The notes under the pieces: model-generated
Told to the model about the DNA's origin: nothing
The model's input: only the letters and a program-made list of their open reading frames with translations
Databases searched by the model: none
Origin: Alphaproteobacteria bacterium
Lineage (GTDB): Bacteria; Pseudomonadota; Alphaproteobacteria; Sphingomonadales; Sphingomonadaceae
NCBI GenBank assembly: GCA_018830415.1
Contig: JAHJSJ010000158.1
Span: 1 to 8,353, forward strand
Length of the DNA: 8,353 bases
Direction: 5' to 3'
Part shown: one piece after another, positions 1 to 6,115 of the stretch
Numbering within the stretch: the stretch's first letter is position 1
Layout of the letters: each line of letters opens with the position of its first letter
Translations under genes and position numbers: made by a program

Positions 1-70
1 CCAACACCGCCCAGGGGAGGAAGTCCGCGAGACGGTCGGCCTTGTTACGATATTCGCGAAGCGAGAGCAT
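1..70 (-). CDS. trbE: TrbE N-terminus (VirB4-like ATPase), partial
   Basis: This is the first 23 codons of a gene that continues beyond base 1. The fragment reads MLSLREYRNKADRLADFLPW and onward, the usual opening of TrbE, the VirB4-family ATPase that powers pilus assembly and substrate transfer at the inner membrane of Trb-type secretion systems. No catalytic motif falls inside the window, so the call rests on this N-terminal signature and on its place directly after trbD. The start is the ATG at 70. A GAGGG purine run lies about ten bases upstream, inside the end of trbD, and only four bases separate the trbD stop from this ATG, so the two are probably translated together. The identification is firm for position and family; the state of the rest of the gene is unknown. 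Confidence 0.85.
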   Translation of the reverse strand, partial: MLSLREYRNKADRLADFLPWAVL

Positions 71-74
71 CGGC

Positions 75-350
75 TCAAACCCTCAGATAGGTGGGAAAGC
101 GCAGATGCCGCCGCGCGACATCGACGAATTGAGGATCGCGCCGTGCCGCCCAGACCGAAACCATGTGGCCGAGCGCGAAGATCACGACGCCGGCGATCCA
201 CAGGCGCAGGCCCAGCCCGATCGCCGCGGCCAGCGTCGCATTCGCGATCGCAAGGCCCCGCGGTGCGCCGCCGAGCAAGATATGCTCGGTCAGCGCGCGG
301 TGAACCGGGACGACAAAGCCCGGCACGGCTTCGGGCGGTGCGGCCTCCAT
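75..350 (-). CDS. trbD: TrbD, VirB3-like inner-membrane protein
   Basis: A 91-residue protein matching the small TrbD/VirB3 family of type IV secretion systems, which sits in the inner membrane and works with the VirB4-type ATPase (TrbE, next gene). Residues 11-28 hold the conserved N-terminal stretch containing PVHR and LTEHILLGGAPR. Residues about 32-68 are strongly hydrophobic and can form two closely spaced membrane helices. The C-terminus is short and basic (ARRHLRF). The length is normal for the family. Its ATG shares one base with the trbC stop (TGATG), so translation is likely coupled to trbC. A GGAG about ten bases upstream is a modest ribosome binding site. In some systems VirB3 is fused to VirB4; here the two are separate. 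Confidence 0.9.
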   Translation of the reverse strand: MEAAPPEAVPGFVVPVHRALTEHILLGGAPRGLAIANATLAAAIGLGLRLWIAGVVIFALGHMVSVWAARRDPQFVDVARRHLRFPTYLRV

Positions 351-682
351 CAGACCAGCGCTCCGCCGCCGAACGAGAAGAACGACAGGAAGAAGGACGA
401 GGCGGCAAAGGCGATCGAGAGGCCAAACACGATCTGGATCATCCGCCGCGCGCCGCCCGACGTATCGCCGAAGGCGAGCGCCAGACCGGTGGCGATGATG
501 ATCATGACCGCCACGATCTTGGCGACCGGCCCCTGGATCGATTCAAGGATCGACTGAAGAGGCGCCTCCCACGGCATCGACGAGCCCGCCGCATGGGCAG
601 GCGTGGCGACGGAAAGGGCAACGAAGCCGCCGAGCATGGCGGCGGACAGGCGTGCACGGGCGCGAGTAAGTGTCTGGATCAC
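350..682 (-). CDS. trbC: TrbC, VirB2-like conjugative pilin precursor
   Basis: A 110-residue TrbC/VirB2-family pilin subunit. It opens with basic residues (RARARL) and a hydrophobic stretch ending in ATPAHA, so signal peptidase cleavage is likely after about residue 31. The mature part begins near SSMPWEAPLQSILESIQGP, a typical TrbC block. Two membrane helices follow (about 53-71 and 81-103) with a short polar loop (GDTSGGARR) between them. In RP4 the TrbC pilin is trimmed and cyclised by the TraF peptidase; whether that happens here cannot be read from the window, and no traF lies within it. The start codon is GTG, chosen because a strong AAAGGAG lies seven bases before it. This GTG overlaps the trbB stop as GTGA, which couples the two genes. 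Confidence 0.92.
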   Translation of the reverse strand: MIQTLTRARARLSAAMLGGFVALSVATPAHAAGSSMPWEAPLQSILESIQGPVAKIVAVMIIIATGLALAFGDTSGGARRMIQIVFGLSIAFAASSFFLSFFSFGGGALV

Positions 683-1662
683 GAGATAACTCCTTTGGTT
701 TGGGGGGTGATGGGAAGGATCAGGTAGTCGCCTCGATCATCGAGCCCGGTGACTTGAGCGAGTTCGGCCAGCCGCCTGCCGGTGCCGTCGCGGACCAGCA
801 CGGCGATGACGTTGATGGTCTCGGCGATGAGCGCGCGCGGCACTGTGACCACGCTCTCCTGGATCAGCTGCTCCATCCGCCGCAGCGTGCCGAGCGCCGA
901 TCCGGCATGAATGGTGCCCACGCCGCCGGGGTGGCCAGTGCCCCAAGCTTTCAAGAGGTCGAGCGCCTCGGCACCGCGCACCTCACCGATGGGAATACGG
1001 TCGGGCCGCAGGCGCAGTGCGGAGCGGACCAGGTCGGAGAGCGTTGCAACGCCATCTTTGGTGCGCAGTGACACGAGGTTAGGCGCGGCGCACTGAAGCT
1101 CGCGCGTGTCCTCGATCAGGACGACTCGGTCGTCGGTCTTTGCAACTTCGGCGAGCAGTGCGTTGGTGAGCGTGGTTTTGCCCGTCGAGGTTCCGCCGGC
1201 GACCAGGATGTTCTTGCGGGCAGCAACCGCGTCAATCAGCGCCTCGGCCTGCCAGGCAGACATGATCTCCGCCGCGACATAATCCGTGAGCGTGAACACC
1301 GCGACGGCAGGCTTGCGGATCGCGAAACTGGGTGCAGCCACGACCGGAGGCAAAAGCCCCTCGAACCGCTCGCCCTTATCGGGAAGCTCTGCCGATACCC
1401 GCGGTGCTTTGGCATGGACCTCGGCCCCGACATGATGCGCAACCAGCCGGATGATCCGCTCGCCATCGGCAGCGGACATCCCGCTTCCCGTATCGGCGAT
1501 TCCGGCTCCCAGCCGGTCGATCCAAAGCCGCCCGTCGGGATTGAGCATGACCTCGATCACCGAGGCGTCTTCAAGCCATGCCGCTATTTCCGGCCCGAGG
1601 GCTGTGCGCAGCATGCGCGCGCCGCGCGATGAGGCTTCGGACCGGATCGGGATGACGCTCAT
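679..1662 (-). CDS. trbB: TrbB, VirB11-like secretion ATPase
   Basis: A 327-residue hexameric AAA-type ATPase of the VirB11/TrbB family, found on the cytoplasmic face of the type IV secretion system. All family motifs are visible: Walker A GGTSTGKT (about 156-163), Asp box LIEDTREL (about 182-189), Walker B region RPDRIPIGEVRG (about 219-230), and His box GHPGGVGTIHAGS (about 243-255). The N-terminal part carries the LNPDGRLWIDR strand pattern usual for TrbB. I place the start at the ATG at 1662 because CGAGG lies just upstream. An in-frame ATG at 1695 would add 11 residues but has no ribosome binding site. The binding site of the chosen start is inside a perfect hairpin (1666-1687), so translation may be gated. 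The gene heads the trbBCDE operon and its stop overlaps trbC by four bases. Confidence 0.95.
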   Translation of the reverse strand: MSVIPIRSEASSRGARMLRTALGPEIAAWLEDASVIEVMLNPDGRLWIDRLGAGIADTGSGMSAADGERIIRLVAHHVGAEVHAKAPRVSAELPDKGERFEGLLPPVVAAPSFAIRKPAVAVFTLTDYVAAEIMSAWQAEALIDAVAARKNILVAGGTSTGKTTLTNALLAEVAKTDDRVVLIEDTRELQCAAPNLVSLRTKDGVATLSDLVRSALRLRPDRIPIGEVRGAEALDLLKAWGTGHPGGVGTIHAGSALGTLRRMEQLIQESVVTVPRALIAETINVIAVLVRDGTGRRLAELAQVTGLDDRGDYLILPITPQTKGVIS

Positions 1663-1665
1663 GAA

Positions 1666-1687
1666 ATGCCTCGTGTCTGCGAGGCAT
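1666..1687 (-). promoter_or_regulatory. Hairpin covering the trbB ribosome binding site
   Basis: A perfect 8-bp inverted repeat. Read on the minus strand it is ATGCCTCG, a six-base loop CAGACA, then CGAGGCAT, followed by TTC and the trbB ATG. The CGAGG that serves as the ribosome binding site is entirely within the right arm, so in the RNA it would be paired. This could keep trbB translation low until the stem opens, or the DNA palindrome could be an operator. The geometry is seen directly; the role is inferred. Confidence 0.5.
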
Positions 1688-1762
1688 CCGACCATCGGCT
1701 GTGCCCGCGAGGCGGATCAAAAGGACATTAGTCAGCGGTAAGGCAACAGCCTTTTGCGGTCA

Positions 1763-1783
1763 GCGTAGTATGGCGAAAAGGGA
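1763..1783 (-). promoter_or_regulatory. Conserved 21-bp element upstream of trbB
   Basis: On the plus strand this reads GCGTA, then GTATGGCGAAAAGGGA. It matches 18 of 21 bases of a second copy at 6060-6080 upstream of traG. Minus-strand core is TTTTCGCCATACTACGC. It begins 100 bp before the trbB start and lies between fic and trbB, where the trb operon promoter should be. I see no convincing -35/-10 pair, so it may be an operator or activator site shared by two transfer promoters. Confidence 0.4.
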
Positions 1784-1801
1784 GAAAGAGGCGGCTGGTC
1801 T

Positions 1802-1823
1802 CTCAGTCTGAGCAGGAACTGCT
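1802..1823. repeat. Two abutting inverted repeats between fic and trbB
   Basis: CTCAGTCTGAG (1802-1812, 5-bp arms, one-base centre) runs into AGCAGGAACTGCT (1811-1823, 5-bp arms, three-base centre), sharing two bases. A short T run follows the second repeat on the plus strand, so it resembles a small intrinsic terminator only in that direction. No plus-strand gene needs one. For the minus-strand fic transcript it could be a 3' end stem, or the pair could be a protein-binding site upstream of trbB. Function unknown. Confidence 0.3.
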
Positions 1824-1895
1824 TTTATGCCGCTCGGTGGCAGTGTCGTTGTGATTCTGCGGCTATACGAGGGTGGTGATATGTGCGCGCGGTGC

Positions 1896-3437
1896 TCATC
1901 GCGCGATCTCGAATGTGTCACTATAGAGCTGTTCGACGCGTTGCACCTCTTCGTCCGTCAACGCTGCAAATTCGCGCGTTCTCGCACGCTGCGAAAGTGT
2001 GCCATCATTTTGCTGAAGGAACTTCTGCAAAAGTTCGACCCGGTCGGTCGGCATATCGACGATTTCCTGGACTTCCTGGGCGAAGCGATCAAACGCTTCG
2101 AGAAAGGCCACTTCCGCAGGAAGGTCTTCCATGATCGTCTGTTCGACGCAGGCGTAGAGGAATTCCGTATGCGCGGTTGCATCGAAATAGCGATAAAATG
2201 CAGCAGTGTCGTTCAGCACCTCGACATTGCCCTTTGCCGTCCGCTGCCATTCGATTTCCGGCAACAGTGGCCGAGAGTAGGTTTCGAGTACAATACGGTA
2301 ATCATCAAGGCGTCTGAGGATCGCAGCGCTGACGGGGAAAACGAGTCCGGGGGGATTATAGTTCGCGGCTGCGAGTGCGTGATGGATGAGCCAGCGGTGA
2401 AGCCGACCATTTCCGTCAACATAAGGGTGGATATAGACGAACCCGAAGGCGAGCGCAGCTGCCGTGGCGACGGGATCAAAGCCGCCCGACTGCGCGCGTG
2501 CGGCAAAATCGGCAAGGCCCGCAATGAGATCCGGAAGGTCTTGCGCGCGGGCGCTGATATGGTCGGGAATGGGGTCACCCGTTTCGCGGTCATGCACCCC
2601 AACAAAGCCGCCTTCATCGCGCAGGCCCAGACGCACAAATCGCGCGTCGCCAATGACAATGCGTTGAAGGCGGTCAAACTCCGGCAAGCTCAGTTGCGTG
2701 TTGCCAGCTTCGGCAATGGCTTGCCCCCATCTGACGGCACGGGTTCCTGACGGGCGCTCACCTTCGATAGCAAAAGAGGATTTGGAGTCGTTGAGCAGCA
2801 GAAAAGCGGCAGCGCGTGCGATAAGATCGGGGCGCACGCGGCCAATTTGGGCACGCGCGCGTGCATCAAGCTTCTTTGCAGCGGCTTCGACCAGGACTGC
2901 CGATCGGCGGATCATCGGGCAGAAGCTTGGTGTGCCGGGCAGGTTGTTCAAGACCCGGTGGCGCGGCGAGGGCTCACCTTGATCCAAGGCAAATTGCTGT
3001 TCTGGATCAACGACCGAGACGGTGCGGACTTTGCCGGCATCGGGGACATCCAATGCTTGTCCGGTCAGCCATTCATAAAGAAACCATATCCTGCGCGCAA
3101 ACGCCCCCGTCGGCGTTGCCCGAACAAGATCGGCGACCGCGCCGGGTTCGACTGTTTGGAAGAGACGGGCAAGGATGGAGAGATCGATACCCTCCCACTT
3201 GATTGCGAAAGTGAGGTGACCGGCCAGACTTGGTTCGGGGCGGTGACGCGGTGTGAACATTATCCACTCAGCCGTTGTGACCGGGTGATGGCGCTCGGCA
3301 ATGGCAGCGAGGCGCGGCGGCAGCGGCAGCGCGAGATCATAAGCGGCTATCAAGGCGGCGTAGCCAACCGGCGTTGCGCGCTCAGGCAATGCCTTTGCGC
3401 GAAAATTGTTCACCGCTTGTGAGGGCCAATCACCCAT
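1896..3437 (-). CDS. Fic-domain protein, probable AMP/nucleotidyl transferase
   Basis: A 513-residue Fic-family protein. The Fic core HPYVDGNGRLHR (about 337-348) keeps the catalytic His, the acidic residue and the GNGR loop, fitting transfer of AMP or another nucleotide part onto a protein hydroxyl. Upstream, SFAIEG (about 221-226) fits the self-inhibitory S/T-x-x-x-E-G/N helix of class II Fic proteins, in which the Glu blocks productive ATP binding; no separate antitoxin is therefore required. The first ~170 residues form an extra domain I do not recognise. The C-terminus (from ~465; LLQKFLQQNDGTLSQRAR and on) looks helical or winged-helix-like. I chose the ATG at 3437, which has AAGGA five bases ahead; the ATG at 3443 has none at usable distance. 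Sampled GC is lower than in neighbouring transfer genes. Target unknown; it could be cargo, a regulator or a secreted effector. Confidence 0.88.
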   Translation of the reverse strand: MGDWPSQAVNNFRAKALPERATPVGYAALIAAYDLALPLPPRLAAIAERHHPVTTAEWIMFTPRHRPEPSLAGHLTFAIKWEGIDLSILARLFQTVEPGAVADLVRATPTGAFARRIWFLYEWLTGQALDVPDAGKVRTVSVVDPEQQFALDQGEPSPRHRVLNNLPGTPSFCPMIRRSAVLVEAAAKKLDARARAQIGRVRPDLIARAAAFLLLNDSKSSFAIEGERPSGTRAVRWGQAIAEAGNTQLSLPEFDRLQRIVIGDARFVRLGLRDEGGFVGVHDRETGDPIPDHISARAQDLPDLIAGLADFAARAQSGGFDPVATAAALAFGFVYIHPYVDGNGRLHRWLIHHALAAANYNPPGLVFPVSAAILRRLDDYRIVLETYSRPLLPEIEWQRTAKGNVEVLNDTAAFYRYFDATAHTEFLYACVEQTIMEDLPAEVAFLEAFDRFAQEVQEIVDMPTDRVELLQKFLQQNDGTLSQRARTREFAALTDEEVQRVEQLYSDTFEIAR

Positions 3438-3544
3438 AGGCATCCTTTGCGAAAAACTCTCACCGGGGTCATGGCCCGCTGCGAATCCAGTTCACCGATT
3501 GTGAAAATCTATCACAGGAATGACACTTTGTGAATATCAATCAC
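3397..3544. repeat. Array of six GTGA-N7-TCRC operator-like boxes
   Basis: Six 17-bp boxes lie at 3397-3413, 3417-3433, 3447-3463, 3479-3495, 3499-3515 and 3528-3544. Read on the minus strand all begin GTGA, have exactly seven bases, then TCAC or TCGC; the best copies end TCACAA (for example GTGATTGATATTCACAA and GTGATAGATTTTCACAA). Box starts are 20, 30, 32, 20 and 29 bp apart. The two triplets are therefore near copies of each other at an offset of about 82 bp. The boxes cover the likely fic promoter and extend into the first codons of fic. This looks like cooperative binding of a dimeric regulator. The arrangement is seen; the binder (CopG-like protein next door, Fic itself, or a host factor) is unknown. 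Spacing of seven differs from the six of a CRP site. Confidence 0.75.
3506..3534 (-). promoter_or_regulatory. Candidate fic promoter
   Basis: On the minus strand a TTCACA (3534-3529) is followed after 17 bases by TAGATT (3511-3506), a fair match to the sigma-70-type pattern TTGACA-17-TATAAT. Transcription would start near 3499, leaving a leader of about 60 bases before the fic ATG. The -35 lies in one GTGA-N7-TCRC box and the -10 in another, so occupancy of the boxes should block RNA polymerase. The surrounding 60 bases are only about 38% GC. Confidence 0.45.
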
Positions 3545-3587
3545 AACGAGGTATGGAAAGACCGACCAGCGACCCGGCCATGATTGT

Positions 3588-4001
3588 TCAGCGCCTCCCG
3601 CTGTGCAAATCGTCGACCAGATGCGAGCCCGATTCCAGCTTCCGCGCCAGTGCCTCGATAAAGCCTTCGTAGCGCTCTTTTCCCTGTGCTTGCGCCGCAG
3701 CCCTTGCGGATTCAGGTAGCGGCGGATTTGCAGTGAGCCAGAAACGCACGAACAGAGCCAACGTCTCGTTCGTTACCTCAATTTGAAATTCAAGCCGCTC
3801 ATTCTGCTTGGTTAGGCGGTCAAGCCGCCTTGTGACGGCAGCCTCCATCCGTTCTGACCCATCTGGCGACAGGAACGACGCAATGGCGGTCTCGACGATT
3901 GATGCCTGTGTCGCGCGTTTCCGGATCGCGAACTCAGCGAGTTGTTGCGAGATGTCCGGCGGCAAACGGAATGTGTGCTTGATGCGGTTGCCGGATTTCA
4001 T
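3588..4001 (-). CDS. CopG-type ribbon-helix-helix regulator
   Basis: A 137-residue protein with a ribbon-helix-helix DNA-binding domain at residues about 7-45: a short strand (IKHTFRLP) that would enter the DNA groove, then two helices (DISQQLAEFAIRKRA and QASIVETAIASFL). After it comes a charged heptad-like helix (about 49-80, with LDRLTKQNERLEFQIEV) suited to dimer or tetramer formation, then a hydrophobic patch (LALFVRFWL) and a charged tail. Its ATG overlaps the traG stop as ATGA, so the two are co-translated. A CopG-like gene at this place between traG and trbB is common in Trb-type modules and probably controls transfer genes. Here the nearest multi-box DNA site is the array at 3397-3544, just past its 3' end; binding there is a guess. 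RHH assignment is strong; the target is not known. Confidence 0.85.
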   Translation of the reverse strand: MKSGNRIKHTFRLPPDISQQLAEFAIRKRATQASIVETAIASFLSPDGSERMEAAVTRRLDRLTKQNERLEFQIEVTNETLALFVRFWLTANPPLPESARAAAQAQGKERYEGFIEALARKLESGSHLVDDLHSGRR

Positions 4002-5992
4002 AATTCTATTCCATCGCCTGGATCGAGCGAAGCCCGCCTTGCATTGCCGCGCATCCGGTCCTGCAGGCGGCGATTGCGCGCCACGTCGTCGTCATTCTGC
4101 TCATCGCGATCAAAGTCGAACTCCCTCGCAACGGATTTTGGCGGTGGGGCGATGTCTTCATGGATCGGCAATTCAGGTTCGGTGCGTATGCCGGCGTTGT
4201 GCGGATCAGTGTCATGTTCGCCCTTCCGCTTCGGACCGCGCTTCGCTTCTGCAGGCATCTTCGCGATCAAGCCCAGCCAATCGTGCGTTGCGCTCATCTC
4301 TTTGGAGGCTGCACGAACTTTTGGCGGTGTCAGCACACGGGCGGACAGCCGCTTGTCCCGGAAATACTGGGCCTTCTTTGCCCGAATGGGATGGGCGCCC
4401 GCCATCATGACAATCTCATCGGTCTTGGGAAGCTCCTGAATTTCTCCGGGTGTGAGCAATGACCGGGCAGTCTCTGATTTCGAAATCATCAGATGGCCCA
4501 GCCAAGGGGAGAGCCGGTGCCCGGCGTAGTTCTTCATGGCGCGCAGCTCCGTCGCTGTGCCTAGCGATTCCGACACACGCTTGGCGGTGCGTTCATCATT
4601 GGTCGCAAAGCAGACCCGGACATGGCAATTGTCGAGGATTGCGTTGTTCTGGCCGTAGGCATGCTCGATCTGGTTGAGGGACTGGGCGATGAGAAAGGCT
4701 TTAAGGCCATAGCCCGCCATGAACGCCAGCGCGCTTTCGAAGAAATCGAGTCGTCCGAGTGCCGGGAATTCGTCGAGCATGATGAGCACACGCTGGCGCT
4801 TGGCATCGGGGGCCAACTCTTCGGTTAGTCTGCGGCCGATCTGATTGAGTAGCAACCGGATGAGCGGTTTAGTGCGGCTGATATCCGATGGCGGAATGAC
4901 CAGATAGAGTGTGGTTGGCCGTTTGGCATCGACCAGATCGGCTATCCGCCAATCGCATTGCCGCGTCACCTGCGCGACGACGGGATCGCGGTAGAGGCCG
5001 AGGAACGACATGGCGGTCGAGAGCACGCCCGACCTTTCATTCTCGGATTTGTTGAGCAGTTCGCGCGCGGCACTGGCGACGACGGGATGAACACCGTCAT
5101 CGCCGAGATGGGCTGTCATCATCATCGCCGCGAGCGTGGATTCAAACGAGCGCTTCGGATCGGACAGGAATGCGGCGACGCCAGCCAGTGTCTTGTCGGG
5201 CTCGGCATAGAGAACATGCAGGATCGCGCCAACGAGCAACGAATGGCTGGTCTTCTCCCAATGGTTGCGCTTTTCAAGACTGCCTTCGGGATCGACCAAC
5301 ACGTCGGCGACATTCTGGACATCGCGCACCTCGCAGACACCGCGACGCACTTCGAGCAGTGGGTTGTAGGCTGCGGAATCCGCATTGGTCGGATCGAACA
5401 GCAGCACGCGGCTGAAGCTAGAGCGATAGCCCGCAGTCAGCGTCCAGTTCTCGCCCTTGATGTCATGGACGATGGCTGAACCAGGCCAGGTAAGCAGCGT
5501 TGGTATGACAAGCCCAACACCCTTGCCGGTGCGGGTCGGGGCAAAGCACAGCACATGCTCTGGCCCGTCATGGCGAAGATATTGGTTGTTGAACTGGCCG
5601 AGCACGACGCCCTTGTCGTCGAGCAGTCCAGCCTCCTGGATCTCCTGCCGGTTGGCCCAACGTGCTGTGCCGTAGGTCGCGGCTGTTTTCATCTCACGGG
5701 CGCGCCAGACTGACATGGAGATGGCAGCGATGATCGAGGCAAAGCCGCCGGTGACGGCGATGAGCCCGCCGGTTTCGAAGATGTGCGGCGCATAGGCGTC
5801 GTAGCTGAACCACCACCAGAAGAAGTCGTAAGGCCGGTAGACTGGCCAACCCAGCAGCATGAACCAAGGCGAGCCCAGTTCCGGCTGGTAAGCTAGAGCG
5901 GAAGCGGTCCACTGTGTTGCACCCCAGATACCAGTCAGCACGAGCATGAACACAGCGAGGATCTGTCCCCAGAGAATTTTGGTTGCGGCCAT
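3998..5992 (-). CDS. traG: TraG, VirD4-like type IV coupling protein
   Basis: A 664-residue coupling ATPase that links the relaxosome to the secretion channel. The N-terminus has hydrophobic segments at about 6-34 (ILWGQILAVFMLVLTGIWG), 41-63 and 74-94, which anchor it in the inner membrane. The Walker A motif APTRTGKG is at about 151-158, followed by GLVIPTLLTWPGSAIVHDIKG typical of TraG. Walker B is LIMLDE at about 403-408, followed by FPALGRLDFFESALAFMAGYG. The C-terminus is charged and probably contacts the relaxase. I use the ATG at 5992 because AAAGGAG sits just ahead of it; an in-frame ATG at 6022 would add ten residues but lacks a ribosome binding site. Length is normal for the family. 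It follows the relaxase gene by 123 bp and overlaps the CopG-type gene by four bases. Confidence 0.96.
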   Translation of the reverse strand: MAATKILWGQILAVFMLVLTGIWGATQWTASALAYQPELGSPWFMLLGWPVYRPYDFFWWWFSYDAYAPHIFETGGLIAVTGGFASIIAAISMSVWRAREMKTAATYGTARWANRQEIQEAGLLDDKGVVLGQFNNQYLRHDGPEHVLCFAPTRTGKGVGLVIPTLLTWPGSAIVHDIKGENWTLTAGYRSSFSRVLLFDPTNADSAAYNPLLEVRRGVCEVRDVQNVADVLVDPEGSLEKRNHWEKTSHSLLVGAILHVLYAEPDKTLAGVAAFLSDPKRSFESTLAAMMMTAHLGDDGVHPVVASAARELLNKSENERSGVLSTAMSFLGLYRDPVVAQVTRQCDWRIADLVDAKRPTTLYLVIPPSDISRTKPLIRLLLNQIGRRLTEELAPDAKRQRVLIMLDEFPALGRLDFFESALAFMAGYGLKAFLIAQSLNQIEHAYGQNNAILDNCHVRVCFATNDERTAKRVSESLGTATELRAMKNYAGHRLSPWLGHLMISKSETARSLLTPGEIQELPKTDEIVMMAGAHPIRAKKAQYFRDKRLSARVLTPPKVRAASKEMSATHDWLGLIAKMPAEAKRGPKRKGEHDTDPHNAGIRTEPELPIHEDIAPPPKSVAREFDFDRDEQNDDDVARNRRLQDRMRGNARRASLDPGDGIEL

Positions 5993-6014
5993 GACTTTCT
6001 CCTTTCGGACAAGC

Positions 6015-6025
6015 CCAATCATTGG
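6015..6025. repeat. Short palindrome in the traG leader
   Basis: CCAAT-C-ATTGG is a perfect 5-bp-arm inverted repeat 23 bases before the traG start. It would fall in the 5' leader and may be an operator or nothing more than a chance palindrome. It overlaps the rejected upstream ATG at 6022. Confidence 0.25.
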
Positions 6026-6059
6026 TTAGTGCAAGCGCGCAAGACCGGAACTCCTGCTG

Positions 6060-6080
6060 GCGTAATGTGGCGAAAAAGGA
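6060..6080 (-). promoter_or_regulatory. Conserved 21-bp element upstream of traG
   Basis: Second copy of the element found upstream of trbB (1763-1783). On the minus strand its core is TTTTTCGCCACATTACGC. It begins 67 bp before the traG start, in the 123-bp gap after the relaxase gene. The repeat before two different transfer operons suggests a common regulator or promoter part. Both copies also have GCCTCTT farther upstream on the same strand. I cannot assign clear -35/-10 boxes. Confidence 0.4.
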
Positions 6081-6115
6081 CGGGGTTTAGCGAAGAGGCC
6101 AGACAAAAGCATGAC

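Larger units (their letters stand above)
3397..3560. repeat. Diverged ~82-bp tandem duplication upstream of fic
   Basis: Segment 3397-3478 aligns with 3479-3560 over its length with one single-base gap. Shared blocks include GCGAA, GTTCACCGnTTGTGA, ATCAC, TTTGnGA, TCAC and TATGG/CATGG. The box contacts are kept while the spaces between have drifted, which fits a duplication followed by selection on the binding sites. The left copy overlaps the fic start codon and first codons; the right copy carries the probable promoter. Confidence 0.55.

Noticed and set aside
143..727. Plus-strand open frame of 194 codons, very Arg-rich
   Set aside because: Its Arg/Gly-rich composition is typical of a frame-shifted high-GC reading, and trbC and trbD explain the region on the minus strand.
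1663..1695. Eleven-residue N-terminal extension of TrbB from the ATG at 1695
   Set aside because: No ribosome binding site precedes it, while the ATG at 1662 has one; the hairpin in between fits a leader better than coding sequence.
1740..1755. Terminator AAGGC-AACA-GCCTTTT
   Set aside because: The five-base stem is weak, the T run points along the plus strand where no gene ends, and it lies in the probable trbB leader.
1827..2750. Long plus-strand open frame of 307 codons opposite fic
   Set aside because: It is antisense to an intact Fic protein with clear motifs, and its translation resembles no family I know; high GC favours such shadow frames.
3397..3544. CRP or FNR binding sites
   Set aside because: The half-sites look similar (TGTGA/TCACA) but the spacer is seven bases in all six boxes, whereas CRP needs six and FNR uses TTGAT-type halves.
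3397..3560. CRISPR array or replication iterons
   Set aside because: Unit copies are short, diverged and overlap a promoter; there is no set of equal unique spacers, and no replication initiator gene is nearby.
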